Shown here one piece after another: positions 8,545 through 16,780 of a stretch of 33,170 nucleotides of DNA. Positions within the stretch are counted from its first letter, which is position 1. Each line of letters starts with the position of its first letter. This DNA comes from an uncultured Paracoccaceae bacterium (GTDB lineage: Bacteria; Pseudomonadota; Alphaproteobacteria; Rhodobacterales; Rhodobacteraceae). The notes beneath the pieces were generated by a model, which saw only the letters and a list, made by a program, of their open reading frames with translations, was not told the DNA's origin and did no database searches. A program made the position numbers and the translations under genes. The stretch covers positions 1 through 33,170 of the forward strand of contig CALICM010000066.1 of NCBI GenBank assembly GCA_938049225.1. The letters run 5' to 3'.

Positions 8545-8574
8545 ATGTCGCAAGTAGACGCTTTGATGTCGCAA
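8545..8574 (+). promoter_or_regulatory. Two direct 9-bp repeats, 21 bp apart (possible activator sites)
   Basis: ATGTCGCAA occurs at 8545-8553 and exactly again at 8566-8574. The 21-bp period is two DNA turns, so both copies face the same side of the helix. They lie about 55-75 bp upstream of a sigma-54-like promoter match. The binding protein is unknown. Confidence 0.4.
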
Positions 8575-8619
8575 AAAACCTAACAAGGCCAGGGTGCGCT
8601 GTTGACCTTTGCTTACAGA

Positions 8620-8634
8620 TGGCATGCACTGTGC
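8620..8634 (+). promoter_or_regulatory. Candidate sigma-54 (-24/-12) promoter of the peptide-type ABC operon
   Basis: TGGCATGCACTGTGC fits the TGGCACG-N4-TTGC consensus with the invariant GG and GC at the right 10-nt interval and two mismatches elsewhere. It lies 105 bp upstream of the binding-protein ATG. A sigma-70 reading (TTGACC at 8602 with a poor -10) overlaps it, so the assignment is tentative. Confidence 0.35.
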
Positions 8635-8698
8635 GTGCAAAAAAGTGGTTCCGGCCCAAAAAATGAGAAAACAGGCACGGCATACCACCAAAACACAG

Positions 8699-8715
8699 AT
8701 GATGCGCAGCATCAT
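8699..8715 (+). other. Leader hairpin upstream of the peptide-type binding protein
   Basis: ATGATGC, then GCA, then GCATCAT form a perfect 7-bp stem with a 3-nt loop, ending 23 nt before the ATG. There is no T-run, so this is not a terminator. It could stabilise the transcript or mask the leader, or be an operator. It is recorded as visible structure only. Confidence 0.35.
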
Positions 8716-8738
8716 GCCGGTCAGACAGGGAGAGTTCT

Positions 8739-10472
8739 ATGACCAAGACCACCATCAACGGTAAACCTATGCACCCAGCCTTAGACGCGCTGGCTGAGGA
8801 CACGCTTGCGGGCAAGATGGACCGACGCGAATTCTTGGCCACGGCTTCTGCGTTGGGCGCGACGACGGCCGCTGCTTATGGCATGATCGGGCTGGCCGCG
8901 CCCAAGGCGCGCGCCGATGGTCATGCCAAAACCGGCGGTACGCTGCGTGTCTCAATGAGCGTCCGCCGCGTCGACGACCCACGGATCTTTGACTGGTCCG
9001 AAATGGGCAACGTCGGTCGGGCGTTCTGCGAGACGCTGGTACGCTACACGGCCGATTTCACCTTTGAGCCCTGGCTGGTCGAAAGCTGGGAGGTCAGCGA
9101 CGACGCCACCGAATACAAGCTCAATCTGCGCCAGGGCGTAACCTGGACCAACGGCGATGCTTTCACTTCCGAGGATGTGGTGTTCAACTTCAGCCGCTGG
9201 GCCGAAAAACACGTCGCAGGGAACTCGATGGCCAGCCGCATCGGCACGCTGATCGAGAAGAAATCCGAAGAAACCGTTCAGGTCGAAAAAACCGACGACG
9301 CTGGGAACACCAGCCTGGTCGACGAAGTGGTCGAGATCTTTGGCCTGCGCGACGGCGCGGTCGAGGCGGTCGATGACCACACGGTTGTTCTGCGATGCTC
9401 GGCGCCCGACATCACTATTATTCCGGGCATCTGCGACTACCCGGCGTTGATCGTCCATCGCGGCTTCAACCCGGACGAGGCGGTCCTGTCTGAAAACCCG
9501 ATTGGCACCGGCCCATGGGAGTTGGAAGAACTGAACGTCGGCGTCTCGGCCCGTGTTGTACGCCGGACCAATGGGACGTGGTGGGGCGACGAGGCCTTGC
9601 AACCCGTTTATCTAGATGCCATCGAGTACATCGACTACGGTACCGACCCCTCGGCCGAGGTTGCGGCGTATGAGTCGGACGAGGTTGACACCGCCTATCA
9701 ATCCACCGCTGACTATGTCGACATTTACGACAGCCTGGACCTGAACAAATCCGAGATTGTGACCGCATCGACCATCTGTATCCGCATGAACGCGGGCGAG
9801 GCACCGTTCGACAACAAGGACGTGCGCAACGCCATGCAGTTGGCGGTCGACAACTCCACCGTGCTGGATCTGGGCGTCAACGGTCTGGGCCAACCGGCCG
9901 AAAACCACCACGTTGGCCCGATGCACCCCGAGTACGCCGAACTGCCCAAAGTTGAGCGTGACGCGGCCAAAGCGATGGAGCTTTTGACCGCCGCCGGCCA
10001 CGCGGATACCGAGTTCGAGCTGATCTCGATCGATGACGACTGGCGCCGCAACACCACCGACGCCGTCGCCGCACAACTGCGCGATGCTGGCATCAACATC
10101 AAACGCACCATCATGCCCGGCTCGACCTTCTGGAACAATTGGGCGGGATACCCGTTCAGTTCGACCAACTGGCACCAGCGCCCCTTGGGTGTGCAGGTGC
10201 TCGATCTGGCCTATCGCTCGGGTGTTGCTTGGAATGAATCCGCGCATTCGAACCCCGATTTCGACGCCAAATTGGATCAGGCCAAGGGCATCGCCGACGC
10301 TGACGAGCGCCGGGTCATCATGGCCGAGCTTCAGTCGATGCTGCAAGACAGCGGCGCGATCGTCCAGCCGTTTTGGCGCTCGCTGTTCTGCCACTCGCAC
10401 GAGCGGGTGCAGGGCCGTCGTATGCATCCGACGTTCGAGTTCCACTTCGAGGACGTCTGGATCGACGCCTAA
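8739..10472 (+). CDS. Peptide/opine-type ABC transporter substrate-binding protein (family 5, Tat-exported)
   Basis: A 577-residue periplasmic binding protein of the DppA/OppA (SBP family 5) group. The N-terminus carries a Tat signal: the twin-arginine motif [10 protein letters not shown] near residue 27, a hydrophobic core, and a probable cleavage after ARA near residue 59. The mature part begins [12 protein letters not shown], as is usual for the family. The long N-terminal region before the RR pair is common in this subgroup. The start at ATG 8739 has GGGAG upstream. It is followed by a stem-loop with a T-run and then by the permease genes. The substrate could be a peptide, opine or other amino compound and cannot be named from sequence. 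Confidence 0.92.
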   Translation: MTKTTINGKPMHPALDALAEDTLAGKMDRREFLATASALGATTAAAYGMIGLAAPKARADGHAKTGGTLRVSMSVRRVDDPRIFDWSEMGNVGRAFCETLVRYTADFTFEPWLVESWEVSDDATEYKLNLRQGVTWTNGDAFTSEDVVFNFSRWAEKHVAGNSMASRIGTLIEKKSEETVQVEKTDDAGNTSLVDEVVEIFGLRDGAVEAVDDHTVVLRCSAPDITIIPGICDYPALIVHRGFNPDEAVLSENPIGTGPWELEELNVGVSARVVRRTNGTWWGDEALQPVYLDAIEYIDYGTDPSAEVAAYESDEVDTAYQSTADYVDIYDSLDLNKSEIVTASTICIRMNAGEAPFDNKDVRNAMQLAVDNSTVLDLGVNGLGQPAENHHVGPMHPEYAELPKVERDAAKAMELLTAAGHADTEFELISIDDDWRRNTTDAVAAQLRDAGINIKRTIMPGSTFWNNWAGYPFSSTNWHQRPLGVQVLDLAYRSGVAWNESAHSNPDFDAKLDQAKGIADADERRVIMAELQSMLQDSGAIVQPFWRSLFCHSHERVQGRRMHPTFEFHFEDVWIDA

Positions 10473-10483
10473 GATGTGCTGCA

Positions 10484-10513
10484 GCAGGGGGCCACGCGCC
10501 CCCTGCCCTTTTT
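10484..10513 (+). terminator. Stem-loop with T-run after the binding-protein gene (partial terminator)
   Basis: GCAGGGGGC (10484-10492) pairs perfectly with GCCCCCTGC (10498-10506) across a 5-nt loop, and CCTTTTT follows. This is an intrinsic-terminator shape inside an operon, so it probably gives partial read-through and lowers permease expression relative to the binding protein. Confidence 0.7.
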
Positions 10514-10532
10514 CTGACCTCGGGAACTCCAG

Positions 10533-11486
10533 ATGCTCAGCTTTCTTCTTCGACGCCTTGGGGTGATGGCCCTAACGGCGCTTTGTCTGACATTCATCGT
10601 CTTTGCCCTCGTCAACCTTCAGCCCAATCTGGAAAAACTGGCGAAGGAACAAAACAACATGCGGATGACGGACCAGCAGGTCACCGTCTGGCTCGAGGAA
10701 GAGGGCTACAACCGCCCCATGCTCACCCGTTACAGCGAGTGGCTTGGAGGCGTGCTGCGCGGCAATATGGGCGACAGCACCCGCTTTCGCGCACCTGTGA
10801 ACGAGGTGTTGTGGGAGCGTTTGGCCCTGACCGGCAAGCTGATGTTCTGGGTGATGGTGGTCATGGTTCCCATGGCGCTGATCGTGGGCGTTCTGGCAGG
10901 CATGCGCGAAGGCACATTACAGGACCGAACGCTCTCGACCGTCGCCATCGCTAGTACCGCCACGCCCGAATACGTCTCGGGCGTAATCCTGACCGTCATC
11001 TTCGCCTCGAAAGTCGTGGGGCTCGAATGGTTCTCGGGCTCATCGACCAAGGCGATGGAGGGGATCACGGTCTACAACTTCGGCCTGCCGGTGCTGACCA
11101 TGGCGCTTTATGGCATGGGTTACATCGCCCGCATGACCCGCGCCTCGATGGCCGAGGTGATGACGGCGCAATATATCCGCACAGCCCGTCTTAAGGGCGT
11201 TAGCTTTCGCAATATCGTCATCAAACATGCACTTAGAAACGCGCTGATCGCCCCTTTCACGGTGATCATGCTGCAGTTCCCCTGGCTGTTGACCGGTGTC
11301 GTGATCGTCGAAAGCCTGTTCAACTACAAAGGCTTCGGCTGGTTGCTGGTCGAGGCGGCGGGGAACAACGATATCGAGTTGCTGCTGTCTTGTTCGATTA
11401 TCGCCGTGGTGGTGGTGTTGATTACGCAGCTGATCTCGGACATCGGCTATGTGTATTTGAACCCACGCATCCGCGTGCAGGCTTAA
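10533..11486 (+). CDS. Peptide-type ABC transporter permease (DppB type)
   Basis: A 317-residue inner-membrane permease. It has an N-terminal helix (about residues 9-30), a periplasmic domain, and five further helices. The cytoplasmic EAA-like loop is ASMAEVMTAQYIRTARLKG (about 208-226), continuing to the conserved HALRNALIAPFTV. The length and C-terminus (DIGYVYLNPRIR) match DppB/OppB proteins, with a slightly longer first periplasmic section. It lies 60 nt after the binding-protein gene and 9 nt before the second permease, so the genes form one operon. Confidence 0.93.
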   Translation: MLSFLLRRLGVMALTALCLTFIVFALVNLQPNLEKLAKEQNNMRMTDQQVTVWLEEEGYNRPMLTRYSEWLGGVLRGNMGDSTRFRAPVNEVLWERLALTGKLMFWVMVVMVPMALIVGVLAGMREGTLQDRTLSTVAIASTATPEYVSGVILTVIFASKVVGLEWFSGSSTKAMEGITVYNFGLPVLTMALYGMGYIARMTRASMAEVMTAQYIRTARLKGVSFRNIVIKHALRNALIAPFTVIMLQFPWLLTGVVIVESLFNYKGFGWLLVEAAGNNDIELLLSCSIIAVVVVLITQLISDIGYVYLNPRIRVQA

Positions 11487-11495
11487 GGGGCGACC

Positions 11496-12644
11496 ATGGA
11501 ACCGCTGTCTACCGCACAAGTCTTTTCGGGCGTCCTGGTTCAGTTCACTCCGGTCTGGATCGGCCTGATCGTGATCATGGGCCTGTCGGCTTACTTCAAA
11601 GCCCGGCTCAGCCTCTATGGCCGTCTGTTCGACAGCCCCATCGGCATGATTGGCCTAGGCCTGGTGCTGTTTTGGGTCTTGACCGCCCTGTTCGCCGATC
11701 AAATTGCCCTGTTCGACCCGCTCGATCAGTTCCGCGCCCTGAAAAACAAACCGCCCGGCACGCTTGAACCGGAAAGCGAAATCGCGGCACTCTTTGGCGG
11801 CGATAACCTGGGTCGCGACGTCTTCAGCCGCATGGTGCATGGATCACGTACTGTCATGCTCATCGCACCTGCCGCCACCATATTTGCACTAATGGTTGGT
11901 ATCTCACTGGGCCTGCCCGCAGGCTACTACGGCGGTAGTATTGATACGACCCTGAGCTTTGTGGCAAATCTGGTTTTGGCTTTTCCCGTAATACTTCTAT
12001 TCTATCTGCTCGTAACACCTGAGATCCGGCAGACTGCTATTCCGTCTGGTTTAGCTGCAGTACTCTTTATAATACCGATCGTGTTCTTTATTACTTTCTT
12101 TTACTCACGCTTCAGCACTCGACCTGATGTGCTTTGGTTCTATTTAATACCAACCATAGTGATCGGTGGCTTCACATACCTGCATTTGACAAACATTTGG
12201 AACCCAACGGGTTTGAGAATGGAGCCAAATACGTTGAACATCTTCGTTTCGGTGGTCTTCGTCACCTCGCCAGCAGCATTCCGCATTGTACGCGGGCTGA
12301 CTATGGACATCAAAACCCGTGACTATGTAGCCGCTGCTCAAACCCGTGGCGAGGGCCCTTGGTACATTATGCTGTGGGAGGTTCTGCCAAACGCCCGCGG
12401 CCCACTGATCGTCGACGCCTGTTTGCGGATCGGCTACACGACGATACTTTTGGGGACACTCGGGTTCTTCGGCCTCGGCGTTGAACCAGAGTCTCCAGAC
12501 TGGGGGATGACAATCAATCAGGGCCGCAAACTGCTGCGCCTCTACCCGCACGCCGCATTGCCCCCGGCGCTGGCGATCATGACGCTGGTTTTGGGCCTGA
12601 ACCTGTTGGCCGACGGTCTGCGCGAACAAAGCTTGAAGGACTAG
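11496..12644 (+). CDS. Peptide-type ABC transporter permease (DppC type) with extra membrane segment
   Basis: A 382-residue permease, longer than the usual roughly 280-310 residues of DppC proteins. The N-terminal OppC-like region, the conserved DNLGRDVFSRMVHGSR stretch (about residues 105-120) and the EAA-like loop MDIKTRDYVAAAQTRGEG (about 270-287) are clear. Between the second conserved helix (AFPVILLFYLLV) and the EAA loop there is additional hydrophobic sequence of about 70 residues, including VLFIIPIVFFITFFYS and a further membrane span. The DNA for this part (about 11930-12250) is visibly more AT-rich and uses different codons from the flanks. It probably functions with the DppB-type protein. 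The insert may be a subfamily trait or an imported block. Confidence 0.9.
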   Translation: MEPLSTAQVFSGVLVQFTPVWIGLIVIMGLSAYFKARLSLYGRLFDSPIGMIGLGLVLFWVLTALFADQIALFDPLDQFRALKNKPPGTLEPESEIAALFGGDNLGRDVFSRMVHGSRTVMLIAPAATIFALMVGISLGLPAGYYGGSIDTTLSFVANLVLAFPVILLFYLLVTPEIRQTAIPSGLAAVLFIIPIVFFITFFYSRFSTRPDVLWFYLIPTIVIGGFTYLHLTNIWNPTGLRMEPNTLNIFVSVVFVTSPAAFRIVRGLTMDIKTRDYVAAAQTRGEGPWYIMLWEVLPNARGPLIVDACLRIGYTTILLGTLGFFGLGVEPESPDWGMTINQGRKLLRLYPHAALPPALAIMTLVLGLNLLADGLREQSLKD

Positions 12645-12647
12645 GGT

Positions 12648-14735
12648 ATGACAAAGTGGGAGTATGACGGACCGATCCTCGAGATTGAAAACCTCTCGAT
12701 CAGCTTTTTCACCCGCGCGGGCGAGATCCCGGCGGTCATGGATTTCTCGTGCGTTGTCCAACCGGGCGAGGCCATGGGCCTGGTCGGCGAAAGCGGCTGT
12801 GGCAAATCCACCGTGGCGCTTGGCGTTATGCAAGACCTCGGGAAAAATGGCAAAATCGTCGGCGGCTCGATCAAATTCAAGGGCCGCGACCTGAACGCGA
12901 TGTCCGAGGAAGAGCTGCGTGATCTACGCGGATCCGAAATCGCGATGATTTATCAAGAGCCTATGGCCTCGCTGAACCCCGCAATGAAAATTGGCCGTCA
13001 GTTGATGGAAGTGCCGATGATCCACGAGGGGATGGACAAGGACAAAGCTTACGCGCTGGCGTTAGAGGTCGTCGAGTCGGTGCGCCTGCCCGACCCCAAA
13101 CGCATGCTCAACTCCTTTCCGCATCAGCTTTCTGGCGGCCAGCAACAGCGGATCGTGATCGCCATGGCCCTGATGTCAAAGCCCTCTTTGCTGATCCTGG
13201 ATGAGCCGACCACAGCACTTGACGTGACGGTCGAGGCCGGGATCGTCGATCTGGTCAAGAATCTGGGCGAGAAATACGGTACCTCGATGCTGTTTATTTC
13301 GCACAATCTGGGCCTGGTTCTGGAGACCTGTGACCGCCTGTGTGTGATGTACTCGGGCGAAGCGGTCGAAACCGGCTCCATCGCCGATGTCTTCGACAAG
13401 ATGCGCCACCCTTACACCCAGGGTCTGTTCCGCTCTATCCCCTTACCAGGCGCCGATAAGAACGCCCGCCCCCTGATCGCCATCCCCGGCAATTTCCCCC
13501 TGCCTCACGAGCGCCCCCCGGGCTGCAACTTCGGCCCCCGCTGTGACTACTATCAGGAGGGCCGTTGCAACGTCGGCGAGATCCCCATGGCCCCCATCGA
13601 GGGGGACGACCGGCACGACTCGCGATGCCTGCGGTTCACCGAGATCGATTGGAATGCGCAGCCCGAAGCCGCTGATAAAACAAAGAAAACGGAAGCGGGA
13701 GATGTCGTGCTACGGGTCGATGACCTGAAGAAATACTACGAGGTCTCAGCCTCGGCCCTGTTCTCGGCCGGGGAAAAGCGGGTCGTCAAAGCCAACGAAT
13801 CCGTCTCGCTCGACGCCCGCGAGGCCGAGACGCTGGCGATCGTCGGCGAGTCCGGGTGCGGAAAATCGACCCTGGCCAAGGTGCTTCTGGGTCTGGAAAC
13901 GGCGACCTCGGGCGATGTTCTGCTAGAGAACAAAGCCATCGGCGATACCCAGATCGAAAAGCGTGACACCCGCACCGTGGCGGATATCCAGATGGTGTTC
14001 CAGAACCCGTTCGATACGCTAAACCCAAGCCACACCATCGGAAATCAGATCATCCGGGTGTTGGAAAAGTTCAAGTTCGGAAACAGCCAAGCCGAGCGCG
14101 AGCAGAAGATGCTTGAGCTTTTGGACCTGGTCAAACTCCCCCGCGCCTTTGCGCAACGCAAGCCACGCCAATTGTCGGGCGGTCAGAAACAGCGCATCGG
14201 CATCGCCCGCGCCTTTGCTGGTGGCCCCAAGGTCGTGGTGGCGGACGAGCCCGTTTCGGCGCTGGATGTGTCGGTTCAGGCGGCAGTGACCGAACTGCTG
14301 ATGGACATTCAACGCGAAAGCCGCACAACCATGCTGTTCATCAGTCACGACTTGAGCATCGTGCGCTATCTGTCTGATCGTGTTATGGTTATGTACCTTG
14401 GCCATGTGGTCGAGAGTGGCACGACCGAGCAGGTTTTCAGCCCGCCTTATCACCCCTACACCGAGGCGCTGTTGTCCGCTGTTCCGATCGCTGACACCAG
14501 TGTCGCGAAGAAACATATCGTGCTGGATGGCGATATCCCCTCGGCGATGAACCCGCCCACGGGCTGCCCCTTCCAGACCCGATGCCACCGCAAAAAGGAC
14601 GTTCCGGGGACCTTGTGTGAAACCGAAGTGCCACCGCTTCGCACGCTCGGTGACCAACATCAGATCAAATGTCACCTGTCGCAGGAAGAGTTTGACGGGA
14701 TGGAGCCGGTGATCGTGCTGGCTGCGGCGGAGTGA
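12648..14735 (+). CDS. Peptide-type ABC transporter ATPase, fused DppD-DppF
   Basis: A 695-residue protein with two complete ATPase modules in one chain, replacing the usual DppD and DppF pair. The first has Walker A GESGCGKST at residues 47-55, signature LSGGQQQRIVIAMALM and Walker B LLILDEPTTALD. The second has Walker A GESGCGKST at 400-408, LSGGQKQRIGIARAF and VVADEPVSALD. Each module ends in the cysteine-containing oligopeptide-transporter C-terminal domain (GCNFGPRCDYYQEGRC and GCPFQTRC). The start lies 3 nt after the permease stop. All catalytic motifs look intact in both halves. Confidence 0.95.
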   Translation: MTKWEYDGPILEIENLSISFFTRAGEIPAVMDFSCVVQPGEAMGLVGESGCGKSTVALGVMQDLGKNGKIVGGSIKFKGRDLNAMSEEELRDLRGSEIAMIYQEPMASLNPAMKIGRQLMEVPMIHEGMDKDKAYALALEVVESVRLPDPKRMLNSFPHQLSGGQQQRIVIAMALMSKPSLLILDEPTTALDVTVEAGIVDLVKNLGEKYGTSMLFISHNLGLVLETCDRLCVMYSGEAVETGSIADVFDKMRHPYTQGLFRSIPLPGADKNARPLIAIPGNFPLPHERPPGCNFGPRCDYYQEGRCNVGEIPMAPIEGDDRHDSRCLRFTEIDWNAQPEAADKTKKTEAGDVVLRVDDLKKYYEVSASALFSAGEKRVVKANESVSLDAREAETLAIVGESGCGKSTLAKVLLGLETATSGDVLLENKAIGDTQIEKRDTRTVADIQMVFQNPFDTLNPSHTIGNQIIRVLEKFKFGNSQAEREQKMLELLDLVKLPRAFAQRKPRQLSGGQKQRIGIARAFAGGPKVVVADEPVSALDVSVQAAVTELLMDIQRESRTTMLFISHDLSIVRYLSDRVMVMYLGHVVESGTTEQVFSPPYHPYTEALLSAVPIADTSVAKKHIVLDGDIPSAMNPPTGCPFQTRCHRKKDVPGTLCETEVPPLRTLGDQHQIKCHLSQEEFDGMEPVIVLAAAE

Positions 14736-14795
14736 CCGCTGGAAACTCGGGCGCGGATCGTCTAATTTAATTTCTCTTTAAACTGGTGTCGCCCC

Positions 14796-15515
14796 GTGAA
14801 ATTTCGTTCTCGCCGTCTGTTATCTGAAACAACGGCCCCAATCGCATGGCGCATGGGGCGTTTGGCGCGCATGGGCGCGACCGCGCAGCCCGATGTGAAC
14901 GTCGAACGCTTTGTTTATGCCGAGCGAAAGCTTCTGGCCGCCCCGATCCCCAAGGTCGCCAGCCGAACGATCAAGGATATGTTCGCAACGCTGAGCAACC
15001 GCGCCGAGGGGTGGGAGATTGAATGCCCGCCACAGGACATTCGCCCCAACTATCCAGATTTCTATGTTTTTTCCCTTGTTCGAAATCCCTGGTCCCGAAT
15101 TTATTCTTGTTGGAAAGACAAAGTTGCCGATGCTGTGACCCCTGGCAAAGTGTCGATCCTGTCGCGCTTTCCGGCCCTGCGCCCCTTCATGCCCTTTGAA
15201 GAGTTTGTCGAATGGCTGGACACACCGCATGGCTCGGACGATTTCGCGGACCGGCACTGGATGTCTCAACTACGGCATTTGCAAACCGGGGATGGCGCGC
15301 CGTTGTGCAACTACGTCGGGCAGATGGAGCAGATTGAAACAGCATTTGTCGAGATTGAACGGCAAACCGGCGTGACCCTGCCAAGGACCAAGGCGCAAAA
15401 TGCCAAGACCGGGGCGCAAGAATATCTGGCAGCGTTCAACGACAGAACACGGGCGTTGGTGGCCAAACGGTATGGCGACGACATTGAGGCGTTCGGGTAC
15501 AGTTTCGAAGGGTAG
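14796..15515 (+). CDS. Sulfotransferase family 2 protein
   Basis: A 239-residue protein with the two PAPS-binding elements of the sulfotransferase family: a P-loop-like segment PIPKVASRTIKDMF at about residues 50-63, and the 3'-phosphate-binding segment FSLVRNPWSRIYS at 92-104. It would move a sulfuryl group from PAPS to an unknown acceptor, often a carbohydrate in this subfamily. The start used is GTG 14796, but no convincing ribosome-binding site is visible. An ATG 57 bases further on is an alternative. It lies 60 nt after the ABC ATPase gene on the same strand, so it may share that transcript. A strong terminator follows. Confidence 0.8.
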   Translation: MKFRSRRLLSETTAPIAWRMGRLARMGATAQPDVNVERFVYAERKLLAAPIPKVASRTIKDMFATLSNRAEGWEIECPPQDIRPNYPDFYVFSLVRNPWSRIYSCWKDKVADAVTPGKVSILSRFPALRPFMPFEEFVEWLDTPHGSDDFADRHWMSQLRHLQTGDGAPLCNYVGQMEQIETAFVEIERQTGVTLPRTKAQNAKTGAQEYLAAFNDRTRALVAKRYGDDIEAFGYSFEG

Positions 15516-15525
15516 ATCCAACCGC

Positions 15526-15557
15526 AAAAAAAGGGCGCCCCGAAGGCGCCCGATTTT
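15526..15557. terminator. Bidirectional intrinsic terminator
   Basis: GGGCGCC (15533-15539) and GGCGCCC (15545-15551) form a perfect 7-bp GC stem with a 5-nt loop. Seven A residues lie on the left side and GATTTTC on the right. On the minus strand this gives a stem with a TTCGG loop followed by seven T, an excellent terminator for bioY. On the plus strand it ends the sulfotransferase transcript more weakly. Confidence 0.88.
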
Positions 15558-15573
15558 CTATCGCAAATTACGC

Positions 15574-16212
15574 TCACATCCGCGCTTTGCCCACCAACTT
15601 CCAAGCCAGCGGCAACAGCAGGGCAGCCAGCGCCAGTTTGATCGCATCGCCCATCAGATAGGGTGTCAGCCCCCAAACCAGCGTTTGATCCCAAATCGAG
15701 GCATATTGGGCAGCATCGAACATCCCCCCGGTCTCGATCACCCGATACAACCATGGGACACCCAGCGCATAAATCAGGATATTCCCGAGCAGAAGCGCCG
15801 CCGCCATCTTGATCATGCTGCGGTCCCATCCGGCCCGCGCGAACGCGCCAATGGCGAGCGTTGCCAGCACATATCCCGCCAGGTAGCCACCGGTCCCGCC
15901 CATCATGTAAGTCAACCCGTTTTTCTCGGCCGAGGAGGAGGCGAACACGTCAAAGCCGATCGCCCCGATCAGCATATAACCCAGGATCGTGGCCAACCCC
16001 AGGCGGGGACCGTAAGCCGCCCCGATAGTCAGTACAGCAAAGGTTCCCAGCGTGATCGGCACGGGCGAGGGCCACATCCAAACTTGGGCTTTCGCCGCCA
16101 CCGCCAGGGCCGCGATGCCCAGGGCCACCAGTACCACGCGCTTGATCCACAGCCCGGTGCCCTCATCCGGCCCCAGATCCGCCAGCACTTTATCGTTCAT
16201 TGCGAGTGCCAT
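15574..16212 (-). CDS. bioY: BioY family biotin transporter substrate-binding (S) component
   Basis: A 212-residue integral membrane protein of the BioY family, the biotin-specific S component of ECF-type importers. About six hydrophobic segments are present, with the family-typical WPSPVPITLGTFAVL (near residue 47), the loop AYGPRLGLATILGYMLIGAIG and the glycine-rich MGGTGGYLAGYVLA. ATG 16212 has GAGGGGAC immediately upstream, which decides the start. No ECF ATPase (BioM) or BioN gene is next to it. BioY proteins can also transport alone or with a shared energising module. It ends at a strong terminator and is preceded by an inverted-repeat region, suggesting single-gene regulation. Confidence 0.9.
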   Translation of the reverse strand: MALAMNDKVLADLGPDEGTGLWIKRVVLVALGIAALAVAAKAQVWMWPSPVPITLGTFAVLTIGAAYGPRLGLATILGYMLIGAIGFDVFASSSAEKNGLTYMMGGTGGYLAGYVLATLAIGAFARAGWDRSMIKMAAALLLGNILIYALGVPWLYRVIETGGMFDAAQYASIWDQTLVWGLTPYLMGDAIKLALAALLLPLAWKLVGKARM

Positions 16213-16223
16213 TTTGTCCCCTC

Positions 16224-16251
16224 GTGCAAACCAATTTGCCATGTTTTGCAC
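16224..16251. promoter_or_regulatory. Nested inverted repeats upstream of bioY
   Basis: An outer pair, GTGCAAA (16224-16230) and TTTGCAC (16245-16251), and an inner one, GCAAA-CCAA-TTTGC (16226-16239), lie 12-39 bp upstream of the bioY start. The form suggests an operator. It does not resemble the known BioR box (TTATnnATAA), so the regulator is unknown. Confidence 0.4.
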
Positions 16252-16278
16252 TGCACACCCCTGGGGCGCAAGGCGAAA

Positions 16279-16707
16279 TCAGTCCGCGCGGTGATAGGTC
16301 GAGGTCATCACATAGTCCTTACGCGGACCGCTGACATGCCACTCGGCGGTCCAAATTGGCCACCCGGTGAAGTCATACGCGACCCGATACACATCCGGCG
16401 CGCAATCATGGGTGCCCTGTGGCATTAAGCCGGGACCGATCAGGTGGAACGGGCGATCGTCGTCGAAGTTGATCGCGATCCCACTGGGGTGCTTCCTCCA
16501 GATATGCCGCTGTGTGGCGGTGACGGGCGTGCCATCGCCGTACTTTAGCGCGCCGGTTTCGTGATACGTCAGCCCATCGTCGACAGGGCGAAAGACCGCC
16601 GTCCCACGGAATTCTCCCGTCAGCTTTTGACGGTCATCCGCGATGGTGCGCGTCAGCTGCCAAGCCCCCGTGAAATCCTCCAGTACGGGTCCATCGGTCT
16701 TGGTCAT
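16279..16707 (-). CDS. DUF6314 family protein
   Basis: A 142-residue soluble protein resembling the DUF6314 family common in Rhodobacterales. The opening LEDFTGAWQLTRTI, the central HETGALKYGDG, RHIWRK and FHLIGPGL-HDCAPD segments, and the end TSTYHRAD are the recognisable parts. The fold is probably a small beta-barrel of the lipocalin type, but its function is unknown. I chose ATG 16707, with GGAAGGGCAGGG upstream; the longer frame to 16782 would run into the divergent purB leader. It is divergent to purB, with 73 bp between starts, and probably co-directional with bioY, 66 nt upstream of it. Confidence 0.75.
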   Translation of the reverse strand: MTKTDGPVLEDFTGAWQLTRTIADDRQKLTGEFRGTAVFRPVDDGLTYHETGALKYGDGTPVTATQRHIWRKHPSGIAINFDDDRPFHLIGPGLMPQGTHDCAPDVYRVAYDFTGWPIWTAEWHVSGPRKDYVMTSTYHRAD

Positions 16708-16780
16708 CGCCCTGCCCTTCCATCTGAGTGGGCTCCGGTCTAAAGAACCTGCGCACAGCACACAAATCGAAAGTCCCCCC

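Noticed and set aside
9612-10445. 277-codon antisense frame within the peptide-binding-protein gene
   Set aside because: It is fully inside a convincing family 5 binding protein and has no independent start signal or recognisable product.
14019-14675. 218-codon antisense frame inside the fused ATPase gene
   Set aside because: It overlaps the second, complete ATPase domain and shows no protein-like pattern.
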